A DNA stretch of 64,000 bases from Terriglobales bacterium (GTDB lineage Bacteria > Acidobacteriota > Terriglobia > Bryobacterales > Bryobacteraceae): assembly GCA_027485675.1 (NCBI GenBank), contig JAIXQP010000048.1, positions 113,736-177,735 on the forward strand. The letters are read 5' to 3'. Below, one piece after another: positions 1-9,203 of this stretch (its first letter is position 1; each line of letters starts with the position of its first letter). The notes below the pieces were generated by a model. The model was given only the letters and a program-made list of their open reading frames with translations. It had not been told where the DNA came from and did no database searches. The position numbers and the translations under genes are program-made.

Positions 1-2058
1 CTTTCTGGCCGTCGAGCCGTCGGCTTGCGAAAACGCTTCAAAGATGGTGGCCAACTTCTCTGGCGGAATGCCGATGCCCGTGTCCCGGACAGCGAATCGC
101 AACGTCAGCCGGTCTGCCGCTGTGGTTGGTAGCAACGCCACGGAGACCGCCACTTCTCCCTGGGCCGTGAACTTGATGGCATTGCCGATCAGGTTCGTCA
201 ATACCTGTTTGATCCGGCCCACATCGCCCACCAACCGATCGGGAACTTCCGGCGGGATGTCGCAAGTCAACTCGACTCCCGCTTCACCGGCTCGCAGGGC
301 GAGCAGCTTCACCAGGGGAGACATCGCTTCGCGCAGCGAAAAGGGAAACGGATCGATCTCGAACTTGCCCGCTTCGATCTTCGAGAAATCCAGAATGTCG
401 TTGATGATGGTGAGCAAGGACTCTCCCGACGACTTGATGATGCCCGTGTACTCCGCCTGCAAGTCGTTGAGCCCGGTGTCGAACAATAGGTTCGCCATGC
501 CGATCACGCCGTTCATCGGGGTGCGGATTTCGTGGCTCATATTTGCCAAAAACTGGCTCTTGCTCTGGCTCGCCTGTTCGGCCGCTTCTTTGGCGACCAT
601 CAAGGCCGCCTGCTGAGAGCGCAGCGTCTCGGTCTGAGTGCGCACCCGGTGTCGCAACATCCTGATCCAAACCACCGCCGCAAGCCCGAAGGCGCCAACA
701 AGCAACAGGATGCGTCCCACCGGAACCTGCTCCAGCCAAGGCGCCTGCTCCAGGATCCGGATATCACTCTCGCTCGCCAGGGTCAGCAGCCCGTCGACCG
801 GTTGGTGGGAGGTGTTGGTCCACCGGTTGCGAACTCCCCCCGACAACTCCAGCTTGCTGCCGATGGGAATCTCGGGACAACTCGCCCCGGGCGCCAAATG
901 AAGACGGGCCTCAAATCGAGTCGGCTGGTCGTTGGCCATTCCCCGCAGCGTGATGGCACAGTTCTCGGGCTGGCTGCGCAGGTCGGCCAAGTAGGCAACC
1001 AGCTTCACCCGGGCTCCCTCGTGCGTTCCCATACCAAACTGCTCGAGCGTCACCGGCTCCGGATCCGGGATTTTGCCAATTCCCGTTTCCCGCAGGCCGA
1101 TCACTTGCAGGCCAAGCAGGCCCGCTTGGTCCACCTCGGTACGCGCCGCAACTTCGTAGCGGTGGCCGGGGATCGGCGTGGCGGGAGTCTGCAGTTCCAG
1201 ACGAATCCGGTTGCCCCCCTCCGTCAGTTCATAGTCCACCTCAGAACTGGAATATGTGATCGTACCTTCCGTACGAAACATTCCCGACAACGGACGACCT
1301 CCGTGCGGCCGGAACAAACCCGCCGCGTTGTGCTTCGGCAGGGACTCCCACAGCAGTTCCTTCGCCTCCAAAACCTTCACGTCAGAGGGATGCTCGAGCG
1401 CGATGTCGACCTGATGCCGCTGATTTCTGGGCATGCGCGACAGCACCGCCACACCCTGAACCCGAACCCGGTCCAACATCCAACCAGACGCCAAATTGGC
1501 CTCGGCTGGCCCACCCGCCGGCACGGTGACCGTCACGGCGCCGTCGGGCATTTCGATCCACAAACGATAGAGTTTTTCGCTGAGCGTCGGGCTGATCCGG
1601 AACGGAATCACGGCCCGTACCGTACCTTCAGCAGACACCATCTGATTGTCAAGACGGTCGGATCCGAACAAGTCGAACTGGCTGGTTACCAAAACCGGCG
1701 TTGGCAGGCGCCCGGAACCCAGTTTCCGGAGGGAATCGGTCACGACGATATTGCCATAGGTTCCCGCGCCGGTCTTGCCGACGATCTCCACCCGGTCGCC
1801 TGGCTGAAGGGGCAAAGCGGCGCTCTGGGCATTGGAAACGTAGACGTAGACGCCCGCGGCGTTCGGGCCTTCCCCCTGCTGCACCATCGTATGATTCAAG
1901 CCGGGGTGATGCCGGATGATCGTCGCTATCAGACGAACCGGTTGTCCCGCCGCGGCCTTGTCCACCGGTAGGGACGTCACATCCCCAATCCGCTCAATAG
2001 GCTTGCCCCAGACGATTCCCATCAACAGAAGATGGGCGATGAATAGCTTCCCCCTCAC
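1..2058 (-). CDS. Membrane sensor histidine kinase, 3' end outside window
   Basis: Inner-membrane sensor kinase; 686 residues are visible before the window edge. A GTG start at 2058 gives a signal-like segment ([17 protein letters not shown]), followed by a long predicted periplasmic region rich in beta strands with repeated motifs ([16 protein letters not shown] near residue 90, [18 protein letters not shown] near 262). One membrane helix lies around residues 446-469 ([19 protein letters not shown]). A short coiled coil leads to the HisKA motif [12 protein letters not shown], with the phospho-accepting His at 509. The HATPase domain shows an N-box ([10 protein letters not shown]) and a G1 box ([11 protein letters not shown]). 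The reading frame is still open at base 1, so receiver domains may follow, as is usual for kinases of this HisKA type. The ligand is unknown. The call as histidine kinase is secure. Confidence 0.93.
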   Translation of the reverse strand, partial: MRGKLFIAHLLLMGIVWGKPIERIGDVTSLPVDKAAAGQPVRLIATIIRHHPGLNHTMVQQGEGPNAAGVYVYVSNAQSAALPLQPGDRVEIVGKTGAGTYGNIVVTDSLRKLGSGRLPTPVLVTSQFDLFGSDRLDNQMVSAEGTVRAVIPFRISPTLSEKLYRLWIEMPDGAVTVTVPAGGPAEANLASGWMLDRVRVQGVAVLSRMPRNQRHQVDIALEHPSDVKVLEAKELLWESLPKHNAAGLFRPHGGRPLSGMFRTEGTITYSSSEVDYELTEGGNRIRLELQTPATPIPGHRYEVAARTEVDQAGLLGLQVIGLRETGIGKIPDPEPVTLEQFGMGTHEGARVKLVAYLADLRSQPENCAITLRGMANDQPTRFEARLHLAPGASCPEIPIGSKLELSGGVRNRWTNTSHQPVDGLLTLASESDIRILEQAPWLEQVPVGRILLLVGAFGLAAVVWIRMLRHRVRTQTETLRSQQAALMVAKEAAEQASQSKSQFLANMSHEIRTPMNGVIGMANLLFDTGLNDLQAEYTGIIKSSGESLLTIINDILDFSKIEAGKFEIDPFPFSLREAMSPLVKLLALRAGEAGVELTCDIPPEVPDRLVGDVGRIKQVLTNLIGNAIKFTAQGEVAVSVALLPTTAADRLTLRFAVRDTGIGIPPEKLATIFEAFSQADGSTARK

Positions 2059-2099
2059 ATTCCGCTCATCGACGGGGGCCCGGAGTATATGAGTGCGCC

Positions 2100-2312
2100 C
2101 TAGCGAACCGTGAGCGTCACTCCGGCTGGTTCCGGGCGAATCCGGTTGTTTCCCTCCGCCAACCCGTTGGCCGTCTCCGGACTGGAGTAGACGATGGCGC
2201 TTTGCGTGCGAAATACTCCCGACCCGGTCTTTCCGGCGATCTTCGCCCGGTCACCCAGTGCTGCGGCCCAAGCGGCCAGTAGGCCGATGGCGACTGGTCC
2301 TGCCCGCGCGCC
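2100..2312 (-). pseudogene. Decayed fragment of a second sensor-kinase-type periplasmic domain
   Basis: An open frame of about 70 codons with no ATG, GTG or TTG start ends at TAG (2100-2102). Two blocks resemble the neighbouring kinase. [13 protein letters not shown] matches kinase [26 protein letters not shown] followed by EGNNRIRPE matches kinase [13 protein letters not shown] followed by EGGNRIRLE. In the kinase these blocks lie roughly 170 residues apart; here they are adjacent, so an internal deletion is likely. I read it as the remains of a tandem paralogue. A short functional peptide is less likely because there is no start codon. Confidence 0.55.
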
Positions 2313-2358
2313 TCACTTCCCGGTCCAATCCCGATCTGTTTGAGCGGCGAGCGAAGGA

Positions 2359-2667
2359 TTAAAAGCGATCGAGCGTAATCGAGGACGCTGCCTCATGAAC
2401 CGGAATGGTGGTAATCGAAAGGTCCTTGAGAAACGGCTCAGCCGCTACCTTGGCAATGGCGGGCGACGCCATAAAAGCATCCATGGAGGCCTTATCCGCC
2501 CAGACATAAACACTGGCGAACACTCCGTTGTCAAAATCCGCCATCCAGGTCTTGCGGATCAGGCCTGGTACTTGGGCGATCGCTTCGGCGTAAGGCTTTA
2601 CCCATTGGGCGTCGTATTGGTCCTTATCCAGCGTCAGGGTGTAACGGAAAATTTGTGCGTACTTCAT
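2359..2667 (-). CDS. YdhR-like monooxygenase-fold protein
   Basis: A 102-residue cytosolic protein of the small ferredoxin-like alpha/beta barrel type. The pattern PGLIRKTWMADFDNGVFAS, then VYVWADKASMDAFM, then a C-terminal strand matches the layout of the E. coli YdhR family (PGF.WK.W followed by GGIYLF.D...A..YL), which is annotated as putative monooxygenase. Family members usually form dimers and their natural substrates are mostly unknown. The length equals that of YdhR. It stands alone: the remnant sensor gene lies downstream and a gene-poor stretch lies upstream. An alternative reading is a general antibiotic-biosynthesis-monooxygenase-fold protein. No catalytic residues can be assigned. 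Confidence 0.7.
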   Translation of the reverse strand: MKYAQIFRYTLTLDKDQYDAQWVKPYAEAIAQVPGLIRKTWMADFDNGVFASVYVWADKASMDAFMASPAIAKVAAEPFLKDLSITTIPVHEAASSITLDRF

Positions 2668-3458
2668 CCAAGAAGGTTCCTCTTTATCGAGATGATCCGG
2701 CCCCCCGTCGGATGCGGATCGGCCCTAAAAGGATTCAGGCCCTCCCGGGCTGCTAGAAAAGTCGCTCTGCCGAGCCATATGGGACTGGCCGACGACCGGA
2801 GTCAGCGGCGCCGCGCCACCTTTCCGGCACGCCCTAGAGTTCGAAAAATCCTTGCCTCGCGAGCTTTCTCCACGCAGCGCTGCGTGTCGCCGCACCCGGA
2901 ACCGCTGCCCCAGCCGGGGTTCCAATCGGAGTCCTTCGCCCGTTGCCCGTATCGGACTTTGGCGGCGATCGTTTTTCGTTCTCGCTCAGGAAAGCTGCCC
3001 CGTCTACGATTGAGGGTGGCGCAAGGCCCGAACCTTTGATTTGGAGCCGGTTGCGTGGTCGCGGGATGTCGTCCTGATCGGCCGCAACCTCGACGGAGAG
3101 TTCTGCGATGCATTCGGATGCCGAGCGCCCGTCGTGCCCCCCACATCCCCCCTGATATTAGCCTGGACTTTGAGTTCCATCCGGATGGCGAAAAAGCTGG
3201 CTGCCTCGTAGCCGCACAAAGATCCGGGGACGAGGCCGTCCCCAGCTTGGAACTCGCTATCCGAGCCCCCGGAACGTTTCGAACAGCAGCCCGACGGAAG
3301 GAAGCGCCGTTTGCTGCATTGCGAACTCAAGGGCGCGCTGTGGATGCACCGCAACCGGAAGGCCGACTTTTGCCAGCCGTTCGACAGGCTCGCGGAGACC
3401 GCGCTTTCGAACTCAGCAAGCGATTCCAAGCAAAACCCAATCGACGCTTCGAAGCGCG
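2668..3458. other. Gene-poor interval
   Basis: About 0.8 kb without a convincing gene. Several open frames exist on both strands, but their translations are rich in Arg, Ser, Cys and Pro, show no motif or membrane pattern, and overlap one another, as expected by chance in G+C-rich DNA. No clear inverted or direct repeat was seen. It is the longest unoccupied stretch in the window. Confidence 0.6.
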
Positions 3459-3469
3459 AAAAAAAGATT

Positions 3470-3543
3470 TGGCTCCCCAGCATGGATTCGAACCAAGATT
3501 CACGGCGTCAAAGGCCGCTGTCCTACCATTAGACGACCGGGGA
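3470..3543 (-). tRNA. tRNA-Gln (anticodon UUG)
   Basis: A cloverleaf folds on the minus strand. The acceptor stem is TCCCCGG pairing with CTGGGGA (one G-T pair), the discriminator is G, and the 3' CCA is encoded. The D-arm contains TAATGGTAG, the anticodon stem is GCGGC/GCCGT, and the loop CTTTGAC gives anticodon TTG. The T-arm contains GGTTCGAATCC, with one T-T mismatch in the stem. A run of seven T (3459-3465 on this strand) follows about 4 bases after the CCA and probably ends transcription. The gene begins 22 bases past the stop of the pseudopilin gene on the same strand, so cotranscription is possible. Confidence 0.92.
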
Positions 3544-3565
3544 GCGATTTGGCGACTCTTCTAGT

Positions 3566-3970
3566 TTACCACTCCGAATACTTTGTGCCTTCCAAACTTG
3601 TCTTTTCTGACGAACTTCTTACGTCAAAAATGCCCGGCTCGCTCTGACTCACCGACACCGCCGCCTCTTCCATAATCAGCCGCCACGACGTGTTGTTCCC
3701 CACAATCGGATCCACCGGAATCTGCCGCAAATAGCCCTCCCGCGCCAAATCCTCAAGCGTCTGCGGCGCCTTCTGCTTATCGTAGGTGTACTCGTCAATC
3801 ACCGCCCGCATCGTAAACAAATTCTGCCGCAGCACGCTCTCCCGCGCCCGGATCACCGACTTGTTGTAAAGCGGCACCGCCACGCTCACCACCACCAACA
3901 CAATCGCCATCACCACCATCAGCTCCACAAGCGTGAAGCCGCGTCTACCACTCCGCGTATGGCGTTCCAT
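3566..3970 (-). CDS. Type IV pilin-like / GspG-like pseudopilin
   Basis: A 134-residue prepilin. The start MERHTRSGRRG is chosen because it leaves a short basic leader before the class III cleavage motif G|FTLVELMVVMAIV with Glu at +5. A longer start at 4012 would add 14 residues and deepen the overlap. The hydrophobic N-terminal helix is followed by a soluble part with ...LEDLAREGYLRQIPVDPI, the type II major-pseudopilin (GspG) style of domain. The start overlaps the previous pseudopilin gene by 26 bases, so translation is probably coupled. It is the last protein gene of the secretin operon, just before tRNA-Gln. It probably forms a short inner-membrane pseudopilus. Confidence 0.82.
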   Translation of the reverse strand: MERHTRSGRRGFTLVELMVVMAIVLVVVSVAVPLYNKSVIRARESVLRQNLFTMRAVIDEYTYDKQKAPQTLEDLAREGYLRQIPVDPIVGNNTSWRLIMEEAAVSVSQSEPGIFDVRSSSEKTSLEGTKYSEW

Positions 3971-4508
3971 TGGCTCCCTTCTCCATCGTCTTCGAGTACA
4001 CGTCAAACACATTCTGCCCGCCCCACGCCGACGACTTCGGGTCGTCCCGCGAAGACCGTTTGCCCCAGTCCGTCGAGTTCGTAAACGGATCCTTGGGCAT
4101 CCGCCGCAAAAACCGAATCTTCTTCTCGCTGCTGTCGCTCAGGCTCCCCGCCGGCTGCCCCGGCGCGCCAGGGATTCCCTGCTGCGGCTGCGGTCCCATC
4201 ATCCCCGCTTGCCCGCCGCCCGGCTGCCCCGTCACCTTCACCCCGTCCACCAGCATCTCGAGCGTCTCCGGATAGCCGTCCGCATCGGCCTTCAACTGCC
4301 CCAACTGCCCCTTATCCGCCATGTCTTTATACTTATCGATCGCGGTCCGAATCTCCCGGAGCGCAAATCGCAGCTCCTTCTCCTTCTCCCGCCGCACCTT
4401 GTTCCGCGCCAGCGGCACCGCCATCGTCGTCAACAGCACAAGAATGGTGAACGCGACAATCAGTTCGATCAGCGTCATCCCCCTCTGCTGTTGCCGGCGC
4501 GCGCTCAT
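3945..4508 (-). CDS. Type II secretion-like pseudopilin with Gly/Pro/Gln-rich insert
   Basis: A 187-residue prepilin with a short leader and the cleavage site QQQRG|MTLIELIVAFTIL (Glu at +5). The first mature residue is Met rather than Phe, which is tolerated in the family. The helix is followed by a charged coil and then an insert rich in Gly, Pro and Gln near residues 94-120 (GGGQAGMMGPQPQQGIPGAP). The tail has the GspG-like pattern RRMPKDPFTN, then FDVYSKT and YAEW. Its ATG overlaps the secretin stop codon as ATGA, which implies translational coupling. It works with the secretin and the second pseudopilin. The flexible insert is unusual and may differ in length between species. Confidence 0.82.
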   Translation of the reverse strand: MSARRQQQRGMTLIELIVAFTILVLLTTMAVPLARNKVRREKEKELRFALREIRTAIDKYKDMADKGQLGQLKADADGYPETLEMLVDGVKVTGQPGGGQAGMMGPQPQQGIPGAPGQPAGSLSDSSEKKIRFLRRMPKDPFTNSTDWGKRSSRDDPKSSAWGGQNVFDVYSKTMEKGANGTPYAEW

Positions 4509-6829
4509 CGAATCTCCACCGCCACGCCGGGCGTCTGGGCCGGCACCGGCTGCAACTTCGAGTTCTTTAAGCCGCTATCCACAATGGTCACGGTCGTCTC
4601 CCCCGCGGCCAGCGCCTGGAAGGTCAACGACAGCAGCGCACCTGATCCCGTCAACCCCGGCACCCCGGGCAGCCGGTTCAGAATCACCGACACTTCGCCG
4701 GCATCCGGCGCATCCTGATAGGCAAAGTTCACCCGCTGGCCATCCGTCGACAGGAACGCTCCCGCCGTTGCGGCCGCGAGCTTCAACTTCTTCGGGTCGT
4801 ACTTCACCTTCATCGGCGCGGAGAACAGGTCCACCGCCTCCGCCACCTGCAGCGTCACCACCACCGGCGACCCTGCCCGCGTCACCACCCCTTCCGGCTG
4901 CCAAACCAGCTTCACCGGCGCGGCCGGAGCGATCAGGTTCGCCTTCGGAGCATCCGTTCCCGGCTTCGGCGCATCGAGATTCGTCGGCGGCGGCGCGGCC
5001 GGCCCCGGCGCGGCGTCCGACTCAGGAATCGACCGGATCAGACGAATCGTCTGGTCCGCACCCGCCGCAATCCCCCGCAGATTCACGGGCGTGATCTCCT
5101 GGCTCCGCACAATATGCGGCACGAGAGCGATCATCAGTTCACTCTCCGAGCGATTAATCGATTCGTTCGAGAACAGCCGGCCGAGATACGGAATCTGCAT
5201 CAGCAGCGGGATGCCGCTGTTCGTCCGCGTCTCGTTCTGTTGCACCAGGCCGCCGATCAGGTTCATCTCCCCTTCCCGCAGCCGCAGATCGTGGATCACC
5301 TTCCGCTGCCCGATCACCGGCTGCTGAATGCCGCCGATGTCAATGCGCTCCCGGACCGTCGAAATATCGATCTCCACGTGCAGCGAAACCTCGTCCGCCC
5401 CGTGAATCTTCGGCAGAATATCCACGTTCACGCCGACGTCCAGGTATTGGAACTGCGTGTTCACGAGCGGGCTCACCCCGCCGCCGCCCAACCCAATGCC
5501 GGGTTGGAACGATCCCGACGCCGTCGGCACCTTTTCACCAATCTTGAGCGACGCCTTCATCCCGTCCGCCGCCCGCACCTGCGGCGTCTGCCGCACTCTC
5601 GCGTTGCTATCGGACATCACCGCCCGCAGAATCGCGCTCGGCAGATTGATCGCAAAGTCGCCGGCGGATAACGACGTCAACTCGGTCAACCGCAGCGAAT
5701 TGCTTTTCCCATCCGAGCCCAGCGCCGGGGTGACGCCCACGCTAATGCCGTTCGTCGTGCTCGACCCGCTCGTCGACGACAGCGCCGAGGCCAGTTCGCG
5801 CGTTCGCCCGCGGCTGGTTTCAATCACCACGACGTCCACCAGCACCTCGGCCTTCGGCTTATCGAGATCCTGCAGCAGTTTCTCCACCAGCGCCACCTGA
5901 TCCACCGTGCCCCGCGCCAGAATCGCGTTCTGCGCGTTGTAGGTGAAGAGCCGGCGGATTTCGGTCACCGACCGGATCGCCACCGAAATTTCGTTCAACT
6001 CCTGCACGCTCGTGATGTTCTGCAGGTAGAAGACCTTCACCACGTTCTCTTCGTAGTCCCGGCGCTTGGTCACGTTGTCATTGGTGATGAAGATGGTGTT
6101 CGAGCTCAGCGGCTTCCAGAACATCTTCGTCAGCGTCGAAAGGTGCTCGAGAGCGTCTTCAAGCGTCGTGTTCGTCAGATCGACGGTGAAGTTCTTCGAC
6201 GGCTGCTGCATCTCGGGGTCAAACACCACGTTGATGCCGGTCAGCTTCCCCAGCGTCTCGTACAACACCCGTACGTTCTGGTTGTTCATCTTGAGCGACG
6301 TCACCTGCCGGGAGAGCGGCTTCAACTCCGGCGCCGCTTGAATCCTGGCAATCTTCTCTTCGCTCTCCCGCCGCGCAGACTCCACCGGCGTCAACCCCCG
6401 CTCTTCGGGACCCAGCTTGGTGCCCTTCCGGCGTTCGGCATCGAGCAACGCCTTGGTCCGCTTAATCTCCTGGATGGCGATCGCGCTCGAAGGATCGGTC
6501 AGAAACGCCCGTTCGAACTCGGTCAGCGCCTCTTCGAGCTTGCCTTCGCTCCGCAGCTTCTGCGCCCGGTTGATCCGCCGCGCGCCCGCCTCGAAGCGGG
6601 TACGCCGGTGTCCGATCTGGTAGTTGCTCTCGGCCGGGTCCTCGCGCAAGGCGTTCTCGTACTCTTCAAACGCCTTCTCCCACTCTCCTGCATTCTCCGC
6701 CTTTTTCGCCGCGGCGTAGAATTTATCGCCCTTGCGCGTCTTCGCCGCGGCGGGCGGCGGCGCGAGCAGCGTCAGCACGATCAGGCACGCGAGAGTCTGT
6801 CCGACGGTTAACCTATTGAATCCAATCAT
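4505..6829 (-). CDS. Secretin (PilQ/GspD-type) with TPR region and C-terminal cohesin-like domain
   Basis: A 774-residue outer-membrane channel protein. The start at 6829 is preferred because it begins a clean signal peptide (IGFNRLTVGQTLACLIVLTL, then AAA-K); the longer frame upstream has no signal. Residues about 35-135 form TPR-like helices (EWEKAFEEYENALREDP and SEGKLEEALTEFERAFLTDP). An N-domain follows (LYETLGKLTGINVVFDPEM), then N1/N3 repeats ending in KAEVLVDVVVIETSRGR. The secretin core ends near residue 590 (GIPLLMQIPYLGRLFSNE). The last ~120 residues resemble a cohesin/dockerin-partner fold (FSAPMKVKYDPKKLKLA). It heads an operon with two pseudopilins, but no ATPase or platform gene is present here. 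It is divergent from smpB. Confidence 0.9.
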   Translation of the reverse strand: MIGFNRLTVGQTLACLIVLTLLAPPPAAAKTRKGDKFYAAAKKAENAGEWEKAFEEYENALREDPAESNYQIGHRRTRFEAGARRINRAQKLRSEGKLEEALTEFERAFLTDPSSAIAIQEIKRTKALLDAERRKGTKLGPEERGLTPVESARRESEEKIARIQAAPELKPLSRQVTSLKMNNQNVRVLYETLGKLTGINVVFDPEMQQPSKNFTVDLTNTTLEDALEHLSTLTKMFWKPLSSNTIFITNDNVTKRRDYEENVVKVFYLQNITSVQELNEISVAIRSVTEIRRLFTYNAQNAILARGTVDQVALVEKLLQDLDKPKAEVLVDVVVIETSRGRTRELASALSSTSGSSTTNGISVGVTPALGSDGKSNSLRLTELTSLSAGDFAINLPSAILRAVMSDSNARVRQTPQVRAADGMKASLKIGEKVPTASGSFQPGIGLGGGGVSPLVNTQFQYLDVGVNVDILPKIHGADEVSLHVEIDISTVRERIDIGGIQQPVIGQRKVIHDLRLREGEMNLIGGLVQQNETRTNSGIPLLMQIPYLGRLFSNESINRSESELMIALVPHIVRSQEITPVNLRGIAAGADQTIRLIRSIPESDAAPGPAAPPPTNLDAPKPGTDAPKANLIAPAAPVKLVWQPEGVVTRAGSPVVVTLQVAEAVDLFSAPMKVKYDPKKLKLAAATAGAFLSTDGQRVNFAYQDAPDAGEVSVILNRLPGVPGLTGSGALLSLTFQALAAGETTVTIVDSGLKNSKLQPVPAQTPGVAVEIR

Positions 6830-6932
6830 TTTAAAGGGCGGGCATGGTACTATGAAGGTTACCGCTGACGCGGCTGGACCACTCCCTGTTAACGCTAGAC
6901 GTTTTTGGAGCTTGCCGCGTTGAGAACAAAAC

Positions 6933-7412
6933 GTGGCTACTGCGAAAACCGATTCCGGCATCAAGATCATCGCCGACAACCGTCAGGCCGGGCACAATTA
7001 CTTCCTGCTCGACCGCTGGGAGGCGGGCATCGTCCTCTCCGGCACCGAGGTCAAGGCTGCCCGCGGCGGTAAGGTCCAGTTGAAAGACGCCTTCGCCGAA
7101 GTGCGTGACGACGAAGCCTGGGTGGTCAACGCCCACATCTCCGAGTACTCCCACGGCAACATTGCCAACCACGTGCCGATGCGCAAGCGCAAGCTCCTGC
7201 TCCACCGGCGCGAGATCGAGAAGCTCCGCGGCCAGACCCGAGAAAAGGGCCTCTCGCTCGTCATCACGAAAATGTATTTCAAGGGCGGCAAGATCAAGGT
7301 GGAAGTCGCCCTGGCCAAAGGCAAGAAACTCCACGACAAGCGCGAAACCGAACGCACCCGCGAACAGAACGCCGAGGCCCGCGCCGCCATGAATCGATCA
7401 CTCAAAGGCTAA
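6933..7412 (+). CDS. smpB: SsrA-binding protein SmpB
   Basis: A 159-residue tmRNA-binding protein that delivers alanyl-tmRNA to stalled ribosomes in trans-translation. It carries the family block [20 protein letters not shown], then [15 protein letters not shown] and [19 protein letters not shown]. The basic C-terminal tail ([18 protein letters not shown]) is the part that enters the decoding site. The start is GTG at 6933, giving a length typical of the family. The gene is divergent from the secretin operon, and pepA begins 3 bases after its stop, so the two are probably cotranscribed. No tmRNA gene is visible in the window. Confidence 0.97.
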   Translation: MATAKTDSGIKIIADNRQAGHNYFLLDRWEAGIVLSGTEVKAARGGKVQLKDAFAEVRDDEAWVVNAHISEYSHGNIANHVPMRKRKLLLHRREIEKLRGQTREKGLSLVITKMYFKGGKIKVEVALAKGKKLHDKRETERTREQNAEARAAMNRSLKG

Positions 7413-7414
7413 CC

Positions 7415-8851
7415 ATGAACGTAGAATTCCGCAGCATCCCCTTTACCGCCGTCGAAGCCGACGCGCTGCTCCTGCTCCACTTTGAAGACGCCGAAACCCC
7501 GGCGCACGAGTGGTTCGGCGAACTCGCCGCCTCCGGCGAATCGAAGGGCAAACTCTTTGACCTGCCGCTGCTCCACCGCCCGGCTGGCTTTGCCGCCAAG
7601 CGTCTGGCGGCCGCCGGCGCCGGACCCGCCAAATCGTTCACCCCGGCCGTGCTGCGGAAGATCACCGGCGCCGCCGTGCGCGCACTCAAGACCAAAGGCG
7701 TGCGGTCCATCGCCCTTTGCCTGGACCACCCCTACGCCGAAGCCGCCCTGGCCGCGGCCGCGGTGGAAGGCGCCGTGCTCGGCAACTACGAAGTCGATAT
7801 CCATAAGTCGGAAGGCAAGGCGACCGACCTCGCTACCTTTATCCTCGTCTCCCCGGCCGATCTCGCTCCGGCCGTCGCCCACGGCGAGACGATCGCCACG
7901 GCGCAAAACTTCACGCGCGCGCTGGTCAATGAGCCCGGCAACCTGCTGCCCCCGCTCGAACTGGCCGCCCGCGCGGCGAAGATGGCGGCGGCGAACGGCC
8001 TCGATTGCGAAATTCTCGACGAAGACCGCATGCGCCAGCTCGGCATGGGCTCTCTGCTCGGCGTCGCCATGGGCTCAGCCCAGCCGCCGGCGATGATCAT
8101 CCTCCGCTACGTCCCCGCCGAACCTTCGCAGGATCATCTCTGCCTGATCGGCAAGGGGGTCACGTTCGATACGGGCGGCGTCTCCATCAAGCCCTCTGAC
8201 GGCATGGAGAAAATGAAGTACGACATGGCGGGCGGCGCGGCCGTGCTCGGCGCCATGCAGGCCATCGCGCAGTTGAAGCCCAACGTCACCGTGACGGCCA
8301 TCGTCCCCACCGTCGAAAACATGTGCGGCGGCAAGGCGCTCCGCCCCGGCGACATCGTCACCTCGCTCAGCGGCAAGACCATTGAAGTCCTCAACACCGA
8401 CGCCGAAGGCCGGCTGATCCTGGTCGATGCCATCGAGTACGCCCGCCGCCTCGGCGTCACGCACATGGTCGACGCGGCCACCCTCACCGGCGCCATCGTC
8501 GTCGCCCTCGGCCACGTCCATGTCGGCGCCTTCACCAACAACGACGACATGCTCGCGAAGGTACTCGCCTCGGCCCGTACGCAGGGTGAAAACATGTGGC
8601 ACATGCCGCTCGACGACGACTACAAAGACTACCTGAAGACGCCCTTCGCCGACCTGCCCAACATCGGCGGCCGCTGGGGCGGAGCCATCACCGCGGCCTA
8701 CTTCCTGAAGGAGTGGACCGGCGGCACGCCGTGGGTCCATCTCGACATCGCCGGCACCGCGTGGCTCGAAGAAACCAAGCCCTTCCTCGCCAAGGGTCCC
8801 ACCGGGGTCTGCGTCCGGACGTTCATCGATCTGGCGATGAACTGGCGCTAG
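7415..8851 (+). CDS. pepA: Leucyl aminopeptidase (M17 family)
   Basis: A 478-residue cytosolic metallo-aminopeptidase, normally hexameric with two metal ions per subunit. The C-terminal catalytic domain has the motifs GKGVTFDTGGVSIKPSDGME (catalytic Lys and metal-binding Asp), KYDMAGGAAVLGAM and NTDAEGRLILVDAIEYAR (the M17 signature with the active-site Arg). The N-terminal third is the divergent macro-like regulatory domain. The full length matches the family. It follows smpB by 3 bases. The stop lies 1 base from the convergent small cupin-like gene, leaving no room for an ordinary terminator. Confidence 0.95.
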   Translation: MNVEFRSIPFTAVEADALLLLHFEDAETPAHEWFGELAASGESKGKLFDLPLLHRPAGFAAKRLAAAGAGPAKSFTPAVLRKITGAAVRALKTKGVRSIALCLDHPYAEAALAAAAVEGAVLGNYEVDIHKSEGKATDLATFILVSPADLAPAVAHGETIATAQNFTRALVNEPGNLLPPLELAARAAKMAAANGLDCEILDEDRMRQLGMGSLLGVAMGSAQPPAMIILRYVPAEPSQDHLCLIGKGVTFDTGGVSIKPSDGMEKMKYDMAGGAAVLGAMQAIAQLKPNVTVTAIVPTVENMCGGKALRPGDIVTSLSGKTIEVLNTDAEGRLILVDAIEYARRLGVTHMVDAATLTGAIVVALGHVHVGAFTNNDDMLAKVLASARTQGENMWHMPLDDDYKDYLKTPFADLPNIGGRWGGAITAAYFLKEWTGGTPWVHLDIAGTAWLEETKPFLAKGPTGVCVRTFIDLAMNWR

Positions 8852-8852
8852 C

Positions 8853-9203
8853 TTACTTCTTCAGTTCAATCACCAGCGTCCGGTAGGGTTTCGCGCCGAG
8901 GTTCTTGAGCACCGGCGCGTCCTCCCCTTTGTCGTGCCAAATCACGTCGCCGCTCTTGCGCGTCCGCACGGTTCTCTCTTTCGTGGCGGAATCGATCCGC
9001 TCGTACTGCGAATCGTCGAGAAACACGATCACCTGATCGGTGGGCCGGATGTAGCGCTCCCGCGCGACGCCCGGCACATAGACCACCTCTTTCACGCGCA
9101 CTTTCGCGTTCTCCAGTTTCACCGTCTCCGGCATCGGGGCGCCCACCATCACCAGGTAAGTCAACCCGGAAGAGAGCAGGGCCGTAACGAGTATCTTCTT
9201 CAT
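8853..9203 (-). CDS. Small exported cupin-like protein
   Basis: A 116-residue protein with an N-terminal signal or anchor segment (MKKILVTALLSSGLTYLVMVG). The rest is rich in beta strands, with RPTDQVIVFLDDSQYERI, then RKSGDVIWHDKGEDAPVLKNLG and a final strand TLVIELKK. This is the layout of a single-domain cupin-like fold, although the usual clustered His ligands are mostly missing (one His, in IWHDKG). The start codon overlaps the MFS stop as ATGA, so it is probably translated with the transporter. Its role is unknown; a periplasmic accessory function to the transporter is a guess from context only. Confidence 0.6.
   Translation of the reverse strand: MKKILVTALLSSGLTYLVMVGAPMPETVKLENAKVRVKEVVYVPGVARERYIRPTDQVIVFLDDSQYERIDSATKERTVRTRKSGDVIWHDKGEDAPVLKNLGAKPYRTLVIELKK

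Noticed and set aside
532..1971. Long plus-strand open frame opposite the sensor kinase
   Set aside because: Arg/His/Pro-rich translation with no motif; the minus strand carries a clear kinase with HisKA and HATPase motifs.
3004..3483. Minus-strand open frame in the gene-poor interval
   Set aside because: Ser/Cys/Arg-rich, no motif, and it runs into the tRNA gene.
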